Positions 47,400 to 60,110 of a stretch of 64,000 nt of DNA are shown here, piece after piece; positions within the stretch are counted from its first letter, which is position 1; every line of letters starts with the position of its first letter. This DNA comes from Ancistrus triradiatus (Eukaryota > Chordata > Actinopteri > Siluriformes > Loricariidae), in the NCBI GenBank assembly GCA_025084515.1, contig JAJAGP010001367.1, positions 62,001-126,000 of the forward strand, written 5' to 3'. Below the pieces are notes generated by a model. The model ran no database searches and had not been told where the DNA came from. It saw only the letters and a list, made by a program, of their open reading frames with translations. A program made the translations under genes and the position numbers.

Positions 47400-48720
47400 G
47401 GGATGTATGTCTGAGGAGCGCCAAGTCGGGGAGGTGAGCGCAATTTATTGTCCTGGCTCAGGCTGAAAACGGTGCTAGCAGGGCACCCAGCACTGAATGC
47501 CAGCACAACTGTCATAGCTCCAGCACAACGAGCAGCGCTGGAATGAAATACAAGTTTTGATAGCCCACGTGCATTTAACACAGCTACATGCAAATCAGCC
47601 TGAGGAATTAATACACCATTTTCTAGGAGATTACAACAGTAATGTCATAAAAGCATGGAAAACAGCAGCTAAACATAATTCATAATTTGATCCAAGCAAC
47701 AAGTCACCAGAATCAATACTTATTTTTCTCTCTAAATCAAAGCACAAAAGGTCAATTCTCTCTACTTGATATCAAAGGAAGACACAACAAAGCAAGTGTG
47801 TACTTCACGACTTAAATCTTACAAGTTCCTAATCCTTCTGAAGTCCGAACGGGACCTTTCGTCTCCATGGAAACACTGGGGCATTCAACCAAGTGATTGC
47901 CTCCAATGAATTTCAGATAAGACGAAATGGAAGTGAATTGATGTGATTTTAATGCAGAAGAGAGCAGCAGAGGGGAGGTCCACTCGGTTCATATTTGAAT
48001 AAAGCAAACAGAGGAGACAAAAGCCTGACAGCCGTAAATGACATTGTCAGTACAAAAATTATCAGCCAGTTTACAATCTGTTTGCTCATGTAGAACAAAC
48101 AGAATGTGTGTGGCATCCTCTGGCTTTGTGAATGGCAGGGCCGCCAGCAGCCAACGAGAGAGAAAAGCAGATATCTGCTCCCCCAACCACCTCTGCTACA
48201 ATTAGATAGCAATTTGATGGGTTGACAGAAGAAACGCCAAGATATTCCTCAAAAGAAAAGCCACACTTAGTAGTTTTCACTTTTCTTCCAACCCTGAATG
48301 CTAAACAACACAGGTCGGCCTCCAAAACTAATAGAATTGCTGAAATATTCTGGGGCGCTTCCACGGGGAGAATCACAGATCTAATGGAAGGCACATTCCA
48401 GACCACAAAACCTCAGTCACCTAGCAAAGGCCCACACCATGGTCCACTTTTTGCATCCAGGCAGGGGGAGATGGGGAACACTGGGATGCTCCTTAAACAC
48501 AGCGCCTCAGAGGGGCGCGTTCAATCTCCCAGCCCCCTCCCTTTTGTGGCTTTTTGTCACTTGTTTTGTTTTGAGCTTGTTAACTTCTCAATGGCTGCAC
48601 TAACCCAAGCAGCTGCCCAGCTCGCAAGGACCTGCGAGGCATCAATATTCAGGCCAAGGAAGAGGCGTAAAAAGCAACGGCATTCCCTTCTGAACTTCTA
48701 GCAAGAGCTGGAACTTTTGG
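47400..48720. promoter_or_regulatory. Candidate conserved noncoding element cluster
   Basis: More than 1.2 kb of unique, evenly composed sequence with no repeat, unlike most of the desert. It has an X-box-like site at 47,861-47,874 and TGACAG/TTGACAG MEIS-type words at about 48,028 and 48,223. The longest non-foxa2, non-repeat frame of the window (159 codons, 48,222-48,701) lies here, but it has no recognisable domain and may simply reflect higher GC. A regulatory cluster is the best reading. Confidence 0.35.
47861..47874. promoter_or_regulatory. X-box-like (RFX) palindrome
   Basis: GTCTCCATGGAAAC is an imperfect inverted repeat around CCATGG and fits the loose RFX pattern GTNNCCATGGNNAC. 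Confidence 0.3.
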
Positions 48721-49019
48721 AATACAGAATAATAACATTGCACCAGAATGTAGGGGCTGCAATGTATCACGACAGGCCTAGATTGAAAGAGGACAAGTGG
48801 CATGTTAACTTAGCTTCACAAATTTCACAACACTAGCCAGGTAACGTTATGGAAAAATGAAATGACAAAATACTAAATCTGGCTTATGCAGAAAGTCTAC
48901 CAGCAATAGAAATTATCTGAAAGAATACCAAGAATAAAAAGCACAGCCATGTCATGGCACAAAACCTGTAAGGATAACGTTGTTAGATGCATGTGTTAAA
49001 AGTGTGTGCATGTGCTTTG
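48721..49019. other. Noncoding spacer
   Basis: AT-rich unique sequence; nothing is recognised. Confidence 0.4.
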
Positions 49020-49560
49020 TGTCTTCATTGATATTCAGCCCTGCATTCCCAGTGTTCCACAGTGAGAGTGGCGAATCCGTCCACAGGCTGCGGACCTGCC
49101 GTTCAGGCTTATTAAAAAGTTGTTTGATTAGTGGGGCCTGGAATGGCACCCACGTGAAGGTCTGCAAGTGGTAGATAAAAGGCAAACAACAACTAGGCAA
49201 AAAAGGCAGCCGATCACCAGTCAAGCACTAGAGCATCAGACCACAATGTTTTGCCACAAACCCAATCCAATTATTGTCAGCCAGTGGGTGACAGCTAGGA
49301 TGCTTCTCTCAGTTCACTCAAAATCTAAATTGCTCTTTCCTTTTTCACCGATATGGCAATCGGTCATAAAGGCGCAGCCATAATTAAAGTTGTTTGAATT
49401 GGAGCCCTATAGTGTTTGGTTAAGAGGGCAAATGCAAATTTGATGAAAGAATAAGGCTAAATTTACATATCTGCCTCAGCTCACGCGGGGTGAGTAAACA
49501 TTCTGTTTATCTCGAGTGTCACTTTATGATTTCAGTAAAATATAAAACCGACCTTGGCCC
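49020..49560. promoter_or_regulatory. Candidate enhancer block with inverted FOX pair
   Basis: Unique and complex sequence. At 49,494-49,500 it has GTAAACA and, 3 bp later at 49,504-49,510, TGTTTAT, which together form an inverted pair of forkhead sites. Words such as CATAATTAAAG (49,379) and CCACGTG (49,150) add to the enhancer-like texture. Autoregulation by Foxa2 is possible but only inferred. Confidence 0.3.
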
Positions 49561-52500
49561 CAACCGTGGCAAAAGACAGCCGTGAAATATACTGTTGTCC
49601 AAATACAATTTGTTTTGGAAGAGCTAGTCAACAAATCCTCAATAACTCAGCAAATAAAAGGTGGAGACCAATTTACTGGAATGAAAATAAAGCAATGAAC
49701 TGCAACTCAAATATATTGGTAGGATTTAGAATTTTTAAACTGAAGCCATCTAATATTCCTTTTATTTTTTTTCCTATTCCAAGGAGAAAAGCTATTATAT
49801 GAGCAGAACCGGAGTAGAGGTACGAATATGTCACTGTACCGTCAGCAGTAAGCACCGCAATTACAAAAGAGAAACATAATGTGTGTAAAAATCAAATGCA
49901 CATTTTGTGAACCTCCCGGTATAAAGTTGCCTTTCTAAACTACACTGATGGTTCAACAAATTTCATGACTGAACAGATCCTGTTGCCTTTTTACTTTTAA
50001 AATACCAGTAGTAAGCCATGTGTGGAATAAGGGATTCAACATACAACACTGTCAGTTATGAATCATTCATACAGTGGCAGTTCTTAGAAGCTCATATACA
50101 TGTATTTTTTGAACCGAGTATGCACAATAATGTTTTGTTATATATTTAATACTATATAAAACACTGCCAATTTTTGCCAAAAACAGTACTGAGAAGGCAA
50201 AAAAGCAAGAAATAATACTGCGAGAGATAGCAAATACAAAAGTAAGGCACCAACAGCTCAGAAGGGCATACTGCAGCAAAATACTGCCATCTATAGCTAC
50301 ATCCACAGTAATGCTAGGGATGTCTGATCTGACGCTGGAAGCTCATTACAGTGAAGCCAGATGACCTTCAGTCTCATTAAACACTAAGCAGGTGGCAAAG
50401 CAGAACACATCTTTTCACATTTCCCATCCACATACAAGCTGTATTGATAACATCCTGGAAATCACACCAGACATCAATTGTAAAATCATAAAGCCAGTTT
50501 CAGTTTACGTAAACACATTGTTTTTTTGAAAAACGAACCAGTGAGCACACTCCTTAATTGCCTAGTAGTAGAAGTTACTAGTAGAAAACTTCCACTTCAA
50601 TCCATAAACAAAAGTTCAGGTCAAGAAAGATAGTCTGAAAATGAACCTGTCATTACTACCATTGTTAGAAACATGAAATTATCAAACTATGTTTTACTTA
50701 CTGAAATTAAACCTAATCTGTGCTTGAATGTCAAGTATCTGGCAGTGCTTTTGAAAAAAAAAAAGGTGTTACCAGTATATGTTTAACACCGAGAGGGCAG
50801 GGATACAGCGTTGAACATGTATTGTAAGGCCCTTGAAATAATATGACTAACACAAACAGACCACCCCTGTGAAGGAGTGAGCTCACTGTAATTCTGTCTC
50901 TATCAATCACTTGAGTCAAAGCAACTCATGTTTTCATTTACTATCTGACTCATCTAACCATACGGTCTACAGTAGCATTATGAAAAATGGGTGTTAATAT
51001 ATACCATTCTTCTTACCTTTGGCAAGTTGAATCTGCAATTTGGACTTGGTGCTGACCTAATAATTGTTGGTGTTTTTAAGAATACGTTGTACTGTCACGT
51101 CCAATGCCCTAATTTCCACTACATTACCAAGAATGCTGGATAAAAACTTAACTTACCATCCAAATGACCATCTGGTTCACTTATCCTTTAAATAATAAAA
51201 TTCAGAAAGTAATTAAGCAAGGGGATTCTGCTGCAGCTTTCTAAACCACCTGCTGTACCATCATAAATTCTGATCTTATTCAGTTGCCCAAAGTGACTTA
51301 CAACTAGGAATGCGTTCCAACTATTTTTCAAATTAACACGTGTACATGCAAATACCCCTTAAACTCAACATTCACTGTAAAATATATAAACAATCGCTGT
51401 TGGACCAGGTGACACGCTTTACCTGTTGGCTTTTTTAATCGGCCATTCACAACTAAAGCAGGCAGGATGCCAATTCTCTCTCAACTTACAGCCTACAGCA
51501 GCGAACAGTCCAAAATAAATGAGTTAGACTTAGACCGTAAGTATGAGACTCATCCAGATCAATCAGCATACCAAGATTTTGCATCCCCCTGGAATCCTTG
51601 GCTTTAGTTGCCATGTGCTATGATCTGTCCCTTCTGTCAGTGTGTCTGTTAGCTCCACACACTCTTGCTGGGTCTGACACACTAAGTCGCAAAGTCACCA
51701 TTAATCCACATCTCTAGGATTAGAGTTGGCATGCCTCTATGCCTGCTGCTCCCAGGATTGAGAAGTTAACAAGAAATGACAGACTTCCTCAAAGCACATT
51801 GGATTTTGAATTCTCCAAAACCATTCCCATCCACAATTGAAGACAACTGCTCTCAGGGTTTGTCATTAATACTCGTTTCCATAATCTCCCTTTGTTTCTG
51901 TACAGCACTAAATTAACACAAAACACCTAGGCAGTTGTTAGTTCATATGTGCACTTCTGTGGATGTTGCTACATCCAGCACAAGTTTCAGTTACCTAGAC
52001 CTTCAGTAGGAATTAGTTCACCCTGAATTTCCATGCTAAATTAAACATGCTTAAATAGCTCAGTCTGAACTTTGTTACTCATACGAATAAGAGAATATAC
52101 AGCAAAGGCCTGCCACAGCAGCTATCAGACACACCCTAGATTTCAAAAGTGCCCAGGTTCAAAGAAAACCGTCTCCCACAACAAATCAGTTCAGGGAACA
52201 TCGGGCAAAATATAAGAAGACAAAAACAAGAGACTAATCTTTTAGCCTCCCACAAAACTCTTACTTCTGTAGACATGCCTGTCTCTGAATTATCTTAGCC
52301 ATCACATTGCTTTGTCACACAGCTAATAACCTAATCACATTCTCAACTTTAGCTTGGTGTGTATGAAAAACAATGCTGGATCACATTCAGCTTACAGATT
52401 TTTTTCAAGTTGTTAACCAAATGATGTATGAGGCTCTCTAAAGCACTGCCAAAGCCTATCAGCCCTCTGTTGCCTACGATGTACTGTCATAGCTGGTACT

Positions 52501-53417
52501 GCGGTGAGGTTTTCATAAAGTCAATATGCTTTGTATACAATTTGCTCCATTATATTTACAAACAAAATGCATTAAGATCTTATTTAATTCATTTAAACAT
52601 CAACTAAGATATAAGCAAATAGTGAATGCTTTGGGATTCTTTACTCTGCAAACATGCCTTATAATAGCTTTGGTCTGACAATATGCCAAGGTTATCAAAG
52701 CAAACTAGCTTGGTGACTGACACGTTTACGTGATCTGATTTTCCCTCCTTAACCCGCACTTTACAGATTTGGCCATTGTGAGCCTTTCAGTAACTTGTCA
52801 AGGCGCTATTAGCAGGGAACGCGTAAAGTAACATGATTTTAACCTGAGAAAGTCAGCCACCCCAATACAGGGTCACTGCAAAAAATGTGAGCTGTAAGGC
52901 TAAAACATGGGAGTTCACCTGGACAACCATTAATCAACTGTCAAAACCAGCTATAACATTTGTTCCGGACAAACTGCATGCTTAAATAAATGAAATTGGT
53001 TATCATGTTTTTCAAAGCAGGTCAACAAGATAAAATCTTTCAACACTAAAAATGGGCCAAATAACAAATGACACCATTCTTGACCACAGGTGCACAGTCA
53101 TGAATATTCAGACAACCTCAGGAAAAACCTTAAATAGAAAATACCTGCTTTTTAAAATGCATACATGTAATGTATTATTATTATTATTATTATTATCATG
53201 CTGGAAAACAATGGAACATAAAATTTGACGTGTGAAAAAGTTTGTGGACTTTTCCTGATGTTATTCTAGTGATTTTAAGGTCTTGGAATTTGCAAAATGT
53301 TCATTACAATTTTAGAAACATGTAATTTCTTTGTAAAACCTGCATAGGCCATGTAATTTATTTATAAAACTGACAAAACATGTCATTTGACTGTGGACTG
53401 TAGACTGTGGACAGAGC
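49561..53417. other. Noncoding stretch, no gene recognised
   Basis: Unique AT-rich DNA. A SINE-tail scrap (CCCAAAGTGACTTACAACT) lies at about 51,288-51,306 and an ATT run at 53,174-53,197. No coding frame of note is present between 51 and 53.7 kb. Confidence 0.5.
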
Positions 53418-53575
53418 TGACCTATGACCTAGCAGTTAAGGTACTGGACTATGGACCACAAGGTCCAGGGTTCCACTCTCATCTCTGCCAGTGTGCCAGT
53501 GTAGTGTCCCTACGCAAGGCCCATAACCCATAACTGTAAATGACAATAGGTGTCCAGATTCTTCTGTAAGTATCA
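53418..53575 (+). mobile_element. tRNA-derived SINE, short type
   Basis: The head (CCTAGCAGTTAAGGTACTGG, then CACAAGGTCCAGGGTTCC) matches the copies at 22,354 and 29,795. The tail is diverged (GTCCAGATTCTTCTGTAAG). Confidence 0.72.
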
Positions 53576-54904
53576 CTGTGTACAGCTCTGAATGAGCCAC
53601 TTCTTAGGAATCATCCATAATAAGTCTAAAAATGACTATTTACCATCCCCTGCCAGCAGTCTTGTGCTAGGGTAAAACAAAAAACAAAAAATTGCTTACA
53701 ACAGCTACCTTTCTACGTGAGGAAACTACAATCCAGAGTTCAGACTAAGGGCAACGATATTGACATAGCACATACCTTAAGGCTTGTGGTGCACACTCAG
53801 CTATGTAGCCTGAAAATATGCAGCCTTTTAATCACACCTTGTCTACTATGGCAGTTGCTTGACAACTTTGAAGGTTATGATTTAAGCACAAATGTATGCC
53901 TTTGTAGTCCACTGGAGAACTTTGATTGCCTTTGGATTGCAAATACCATTTCAATTGCAATATATACAAAAGCTTCACAGATTCAGTTATTTAATCACGT
54001 CTCTGCAAGTAAATATTTAATACTGCAGACTTCATTAGATGCTTGGCATGACTTATTTCTCAAATAGGCATGCTTCTCATGGGTAATAAGAAGGATGTAC
54101 AGTGACATGAGAGGAGGATAAATATAGGAATCCGTAGACATTCTGAATGCTACAGACTGATCACATTCCAGACTACAGTACAATGGTAACCCCAGCAGTC
54201 TTCTCTACATTAGCTTTCATTGGTAGAGATGCCATTTTAAAACATACTACAAGTATGTAATGTTCAATGACTGCATGACGTTTTGTGAAACAGGACGTTG
54301 ACTGGCCATTGCCATAGTCACATCAAACTTTTCTTTGACAGAAGCCAAGAACACATTACCATCATCATGGAAGATCAGCCAGATGAATCAGAGAATCAAC
54401 AAGTGAATGTAAAACAATTTAAACAGTTTTAAATAGTTTAAATAATACATAGAAGCAGCGGAAAGTCATACACACAAACATGAGTAACTTTGCACAAAAA
54501 AGTCTCTAAATACATCAAACGAGTTAGAACATGCTCTAGTCCAATCAAGAAACACATAACAGGTAAAGTAGTTACCCACTGACACGCACATGAATGCTGG
54601 ACTTCCGCACTTAAACTCCCACCTCTGCTTGTGGACCTGCAGCGTTAATTGGGTGTTGAGGTGACCAGCTGTTTATGGACGCAATGTCTGGAGTTAAAAG
54701 ACAGATTTTTATTTGCTATTATAATTTATTATAATTGTTCAGACCTTGGTTGATAAAGTGAACGGACATTGATTGTAGGGGTGTTAAATGGCGCTTCCCT
54801 TTACTGGGGTAAAAGTATGCAACACCCCTCCAAGTAAAGGATTCAACTATGCCAGCCACACCGATGGCTAAGACGTGCACCAAGCACACATCGATCCATA
54901 GATC
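53576..54904. other. Noncoding stretch, no gene recognised
   Basis: Unique AT-rich DNA. The 116-codon frame at 53,717-54,067 has no family resemblance. Confidence 0.5.
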
Positions 54905-55205
54905 AACACTTATTAGAATGGGTCACGTATAACTGACTTTCAACATGGCACTTTCACAGGATGCCACCTTTCCAATAAGCAATAGAGAAATGTGCGCTTT
55001 AAATTTTGTGGCTACGATTTGACTAAAGTCTTTTCCTGTTTCAGGTATGACAATGCCCCATGCACAAAGCAAGGTCCATAAAGTAATAGTTTGCAGTTTT
55101 GCATGTACGGTTTTGACTGGCATGTGCAAACTCCTGACCTGAACCACATCCAACGCCTTTGGGATTAATTGGAATGTTGACTGTGAGTCAGGTGTTAATA
55201 CCTAA
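54905..55205 (+). mobile_element. Internally deleted Tc1-like fragment
   Basis: The start region (GAATGGGTCACG...AGGATGCCACC) is joined by a deletion to the C-terminal region (GACAATGCCCCATGCACAAA, GCAAGGTCCATAAAG, CTCCTGACCTGAACCACATC, CCTTTGGGATTAATTGGAA). It is the same family as the minus-strand copy at 38,138. Confidence 0.68.
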
Positions 55206-55985
55206 CACCAAAGTAAGACTTCACTAATTCTAAATAGAAGTGAATACCTGCAAGCATTTGGCGGTTGGTTGTAATTGGTAAGTGTTCACAATAAATAATA
55301 GCTTGACTATTATTTATGGTTTAATCGGTCGGTGAACTGAAAGGAGGGCAGACGAAGCAGATTTGTTAAGCTACATTCCACGGAAGCCAGTCAGTCTGTG
55401 TCCTTAGATAGGGTCTTCATTTAGACTCTGGCTAGACTCTGGGACACTGAGTGCTCCTGTCACACATGGTTGAAAACATTAAAGACACAAACAATGGACA
55501 GGAGAGACACAGGCCACAGAGACAAATGCCAAATGAGGCCAACACATTTCCCCTGAAACACAGTATTCTTTACCTGACAGCATCTAAATAGCTTTAAAAA
55601 AAAAAAAAGCACTGAAGTTCAAGAGATTTTCTTAAACTTTAAAGATTGCAGATTTTCCAAGACTGATGCATGCTTATTTAAAACACAAATTACTCACCAA
55701 ATAGTTGTTACACAACTGTTCAGGCTTTCTTTATCATTAATCATACAGGTCAATCATCACATAAGGCAAATTCACCAAACAGTAATAGCTTAGAACATCT
55801 AACAGCCATGCTGACATTATGGTTATCCATATCATTGCAGCTTTATGGTGCAAAAGTATAAGTATTAGGATGAACCTGCTCACAGGAAAGGTCATGAATG
55901 GCTAAAGTTAGAACAAGGACAGTTATTAGAATGCCTCTCATATAAAATGTTAAAATGATATATATGGTAAAACCATTCATATAAA
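55206..55985. other. Noncoding stretch, no feature recognised
   Basis: Unique sequence with a small imperfect hairpin (AATAAATAATAG...CTATTATTTAT) at about 55,292-55,318. No gene is seen. Confidence 0.45.
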
Positions 55986-57655
55986 GTGGGGGGGCAAAAG
56001 TCTGAGACCACTAGAGAAAATGCTTCCATTTAGCTTTTTTCTCTATGTTAAAACAATGTCTTCAATTACCAGTCATACAGAGAGCACAACAACTTGAGTG
56101 AAGAGTTGTATCTTTGAAAAATCTACATGAATTTCAGAATTTATTAGGACTTGGCCCTACTGAAAAGCCTGTAAACACATTCATGAAACTGACTATATCA
56201 ATTTTGTTGTACAAAACATCAGATTTCCTTGAGTTACCCTTTTCCTTTGAAGCATATCCTTAGGCTCAAACTGCTCTCAGCCTGATTTGATCTACTTGTC
56301 AGATGCTTGTTCAAGTTAATACATTTGCAGTTATGGTTCACCCGTTATAAATATGGCCATGCTAAATGTTTTCAGCAGAACATTTCAAAGTAAGTAGCAT
56401 TGTGACAGTGGGGAAATATGGCATCAGAATTAAGTAAGTGTGTCAAAAGTTAAGTACGTTTCTAAGGGAGCAATACATGACACAAATGCTTTGCCAAAAC
56501 TGGAATTTGCTATTTTTGCTACACAGCAAAAGCCCAAGACACACAATCTATTTCTCTTCTGATAATTCCAATATAAAGGTGATTTGTCACTTTGTTTTTC
56601 TCAATAACAAGTTTTGTATAAGTTACAGTGTTTAAAATAAATTCCAGTGGAGTTGGGAAGCAATAGACCTGCATGTATGTGTTGGAATGGGGGGCTCAAA
56701 AATATGATCCACAAAATGGAGGCACCACCAGAAAAAGGTTGGGAACCACTGATCTAAACCAAGCACAGACAGACCAAAGTGAACACATCATCAGAAACCC
56801 GATAAAAAGAAAGACTTGTTTTAGGAGAGGCCAGCAACTGCTGTACAGATACAGAATGTACTGAATAAAGAGCGAGCGACTTCAACCGGCAAACATATAG
56901 TCAGAAGAAGGCTATGTAGTGGTGGTCTCAAAGGACAAGTAACAGTCCCGAACATAATTACTAATTTATCCTAGTTTGAGATTCATGGCAGTGACAGAAG
57001 AGATGATGTAGGGAGAAGAACAGGAGAGGGATTGATACCACAGTACACCAAACCAACAGTGAAGCATGGTGTACAGGGAATATTCAAGATTGAGTGTGTT
57101 TTGCCTTCTCTGGACTTAGCGACCTGCAGAGAATCAGCTACACTCTGGCAAAGAAGTAGTGCCACTCTATTTCTCTATGCTACAGCCTCTGATGTGGATC
57201 TTTGTGGAGGAAGATTCATACTGCGGGAGGATGATGACCCAAAACACACAATACCCAAGCTTTACTATCCAACTACTTGACTGCCAAAAAACAGTCACCT
57301 GACCAAAGTCCCATCGAGCATTTATGGAGGCCCCTGAAGACAGAGAAAACCAAGCATTCATAACAGCACCAGATGCTCTATGAAATATTGTGAAATCGTG
57401 CAATATTGTAAGTCGGTACAAACTTGCGGCAGCCATGTCAGCGCGAGTGTACGCAGTCATTACAGCAAAAGGGGGAGAAATACTAAAATAGTAATACATA
57501 CACTTATAGTAAAAAATTCAGAAATGTATGCATTTTCATTCAAATTTTCAAAAATTCAACTTTGCATCCTAATTGTTATGCTGATTAAATGGTTTGTAAG
57601 GAAAAACATTGTATTCATCAAAAAACGTACAATGTAGAAGCATTTTCGCTAGTAA
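55986..57655 (+). mobile_element. Tc1/mariner transposon with both ends traceable
   Basis: The left end contains GACCACTAGAGAAAATGCTTC (56,007-56,027 region), and the right end has its inverse, GAAGCATTTTCGCTAGT, at 57,637-57,653, so the unit is about 1.67 kb. The N-terminal coding part begins ATGGCATCAGAATTAAGTA near 56,418. The C-terminal part shows REDDDPKHTIPK (about 57,226) and SPDQSPIEHLWRPLKTEK-like sequence (about 57,300-57,345), both typical of Tc1 transposases. The middle is replaced by about 85 bp of other sequence ending GGTTGGGAACCACTGATC (56,734-56,755). It is inactive. Confidence 0.78.
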
Positions 57656-59904
57656 TATACATGTTTCACATGTTCAAACAAGCTCTTGCACACATCTGCA
57701 TACCTCCATATAAATAAAAAACAAAAAAAAACCCCCAAAAAACAAAAAACTTTGTTACAGTAGAAGTCATGGTGCTTTTACATTATTGGCCAATTACAAA
57801 AGCTATACAATCAAAATTCAAAATCAATCAACTGAACCAACTTTCCCATTTAGATAGTTCCCAAAAACGTAACAATAAGATCATAAAACGCAGAAAAACG
57901 CACTTTTGGAAATGACTTTTTGTCCGTGTCATGTGCGTGATGTGCATAATGCTATTGTTGTCAGTTATATAGCCTGTGTCCCATTCTAGCAGTCTTTAAG
58001 CAAATTTGGCTGGGGCCTTCTGCAGGGTAAGTGTGCTGGAACATTTTCCCATGCACACTATGAAGACCATAAACTGCGTCCTTCCACCGGCATTTAGCGA
58101 GTTTTTAGAGGAGGCTGCATAAGAAAACCACTACCAACGGCCTCTTCCTGTGGCACCATCTGCAAGGGCTTACGCTTGTATTATTTGCGGCATCCAATAT
58201 GGAAATGGATATTAATTTTATGAATACTATTTTCCTATTCCATCACAATGGTAACAATTATGGTAGATCCTTTCTAAAAGAAGATATTTAAATGAATACA
58301 TTTACATCTGAGGCCATGTCTTTACTTGATCGTTTTCGACAGCGTTTTTACTTTAACGTATCATAGAGACGTTGCAGCTTATTTGACTGCTAATTTGTTT
58401 GACCGATTGTAAGAGCTGAATGTAAACGGCCATTTCGATTTGTTTTTAGCAGCTTAGCAAGACTAATTTGAGTAGCATTCCCTATACACAACTAGCTGAG
58501 AAGCCTTCGGCTCAACCACCCCTGCATGTAAACTGCCAATAACCCACAACTATTAGAATAAAACCAACCAAATTAATAGGCTAAATGTTTTAAACAGTGC
58601 TCCAATATCCCTTAAATGTTGACTATGTTTTAATGTAAAGTGATTCCATTTTCCATACTGTTATTTGACTGCACCAAACAGATCAATAAAATAACCTTAA
58701 GACGTTAATAACCAATATAGATTCCCCACATAACTGATTTCCTAATTAATTCATATAGAAACAGAACCTATGAAGAAATGACCAGTCATTGATATTAAAA
58801 TTAAGATGTTATTTTCAGGTCCTCAGTTGTTCTATACAAGCTAAACTATGTTCTTCAGAGAAGCAGTGTGTAAATTCAAACCATATATTACTTTGTGAGA
58901 AATTAAAGTAAATGCCACACAATCAGAAAAAAAACACTGACGTTTATCCCTTTAAGTCTTAAACAAATCATCCAAGCCCAAAGCTGAGTCTGAAGCTTGG
59001 ACTGACAGTTATGCTAATGCAACTAAGCAGATATAACAACACACTAGTAGCTTGAAATGGAGGTGACCGTGGTCTCCAACAGGGTCAAGAGGGTTGTAGG
59101 GACTTATAGGGTCTATAAATTCTTGATAGAAAGCATGATCAACACCGGAGATTTACCCCAGCATTCAGTACTGGCAGCATCCTGTACAGGCTCTGAGAGA
59201 CACCTTGTTAAAGCTGTCTGCACTGCACAGTATTTCACATGCAAACCATCATAAGAGCTATTAGAGCTATAAGGCTGCACGAGCATAAAGGAGCACTTAG
59301 ACATAGTAAACCCTCCATTCAGATTCATTTCTATGGGTATTCTGACTGGCCATGTCATCAACATATGCAACTAAAGTTAGTAATTTTGGTCAAATTAATA
59401 CACACACAGACACACACACACACACACATATAACCATGTCATATCAAGAATGAACAAATGTGACTGTATGTCCTTGTTAAACGATGCAGCAATATGACAT
59501 TTGGCAATCTACTTCATCACAAACCTGCCTAAGCAACCAGAAAAAAATGGTACACCTAAAGATAATAAATATATACATATGTAAAAATATTATGTCTGTA
59601 ACCTATATTTAGGGCACAGTTAATCAAACTCAGACCCTGATCCTGAGCAAGATATCCAGGATCCAGGAGTAGAACTCCTCTTTATATGAGCCAGTTATAC
59701 AACAAAAAATATTAACTTGAATTACTATTACTTCAACAACTTTTGTCATTTGAACAGCAAGTTCAGCAAAGAGCATTTCAGTTATGATTGGCTACCAGAA
59801 AAAGGAGTAGCTAAAAAACCCTAGATAAATGTGATTATTAAAAGAGTAACTTAATAATAACTTTAATCAGTTTTATATGTCCTTTAGCTAAAGAAAACAA
59901 ATCT
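57656..59904. other. Noncoding stretch, no gene recognised
   Basis: Unique AT-rich DNA with A/C-rich runs at 57,715-57,750 and a CA run at 59,400-59,428. Confidence 0.5.
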
Positions 59905-60110
59905 ATCGTAGGGCACCCACTAGGGCCAATTTAGCATAATCGATAAACCTAAAACTGTCTTTGAACTGCGGGAGGAAACTGGAGCACCTGGAGTAAACAG
60001 GCATGCAAACTCCACACAGAAAAGACCCAAACCACTCCACCTGGGATCAAACCCAGGACATTCTTGCTGTGAGGCGACAGTGCTAACCACTGAGCCACCT
60101 TGCCGCCCCA
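59905..60110 (-). mobile_element. tRNA-derived SINE, DANA-like
   Basis: On the minus strand it starts GGGGCGGCAAGGTGGCTCAG and TGGTTAGCACTGTCGCCTCAC and continues to TGTGTGGAGTTTGC and the CCTAGTGGGTGCCC body. The 3' tail is cut off. The head is the best preserved DANA-like head in the window. Confidence 0.83.

Noticed and set aside
48222..48701. 159-codon open frame on the + strand
   Set aside because: It shows no domain, signal, splice context or family resemblance; it lies in a GC-richer unique block where chance frames are longer.
50859..50867. GLI-like GACCACCCC
   Set aside because: One mismatch from consensus in AT-rich unique DNA; such matches are expected by chance.
51703..51710. 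FoxH1-type AATCCACA
   Set aside because: An 8-mer occurring several times by chance in 64 kb, with no paired SMAD site seen.
57167..57499. 110-codon minus-strand frame
   Set aside because: It is antisense to the + strand Tc1 transposase remnant.
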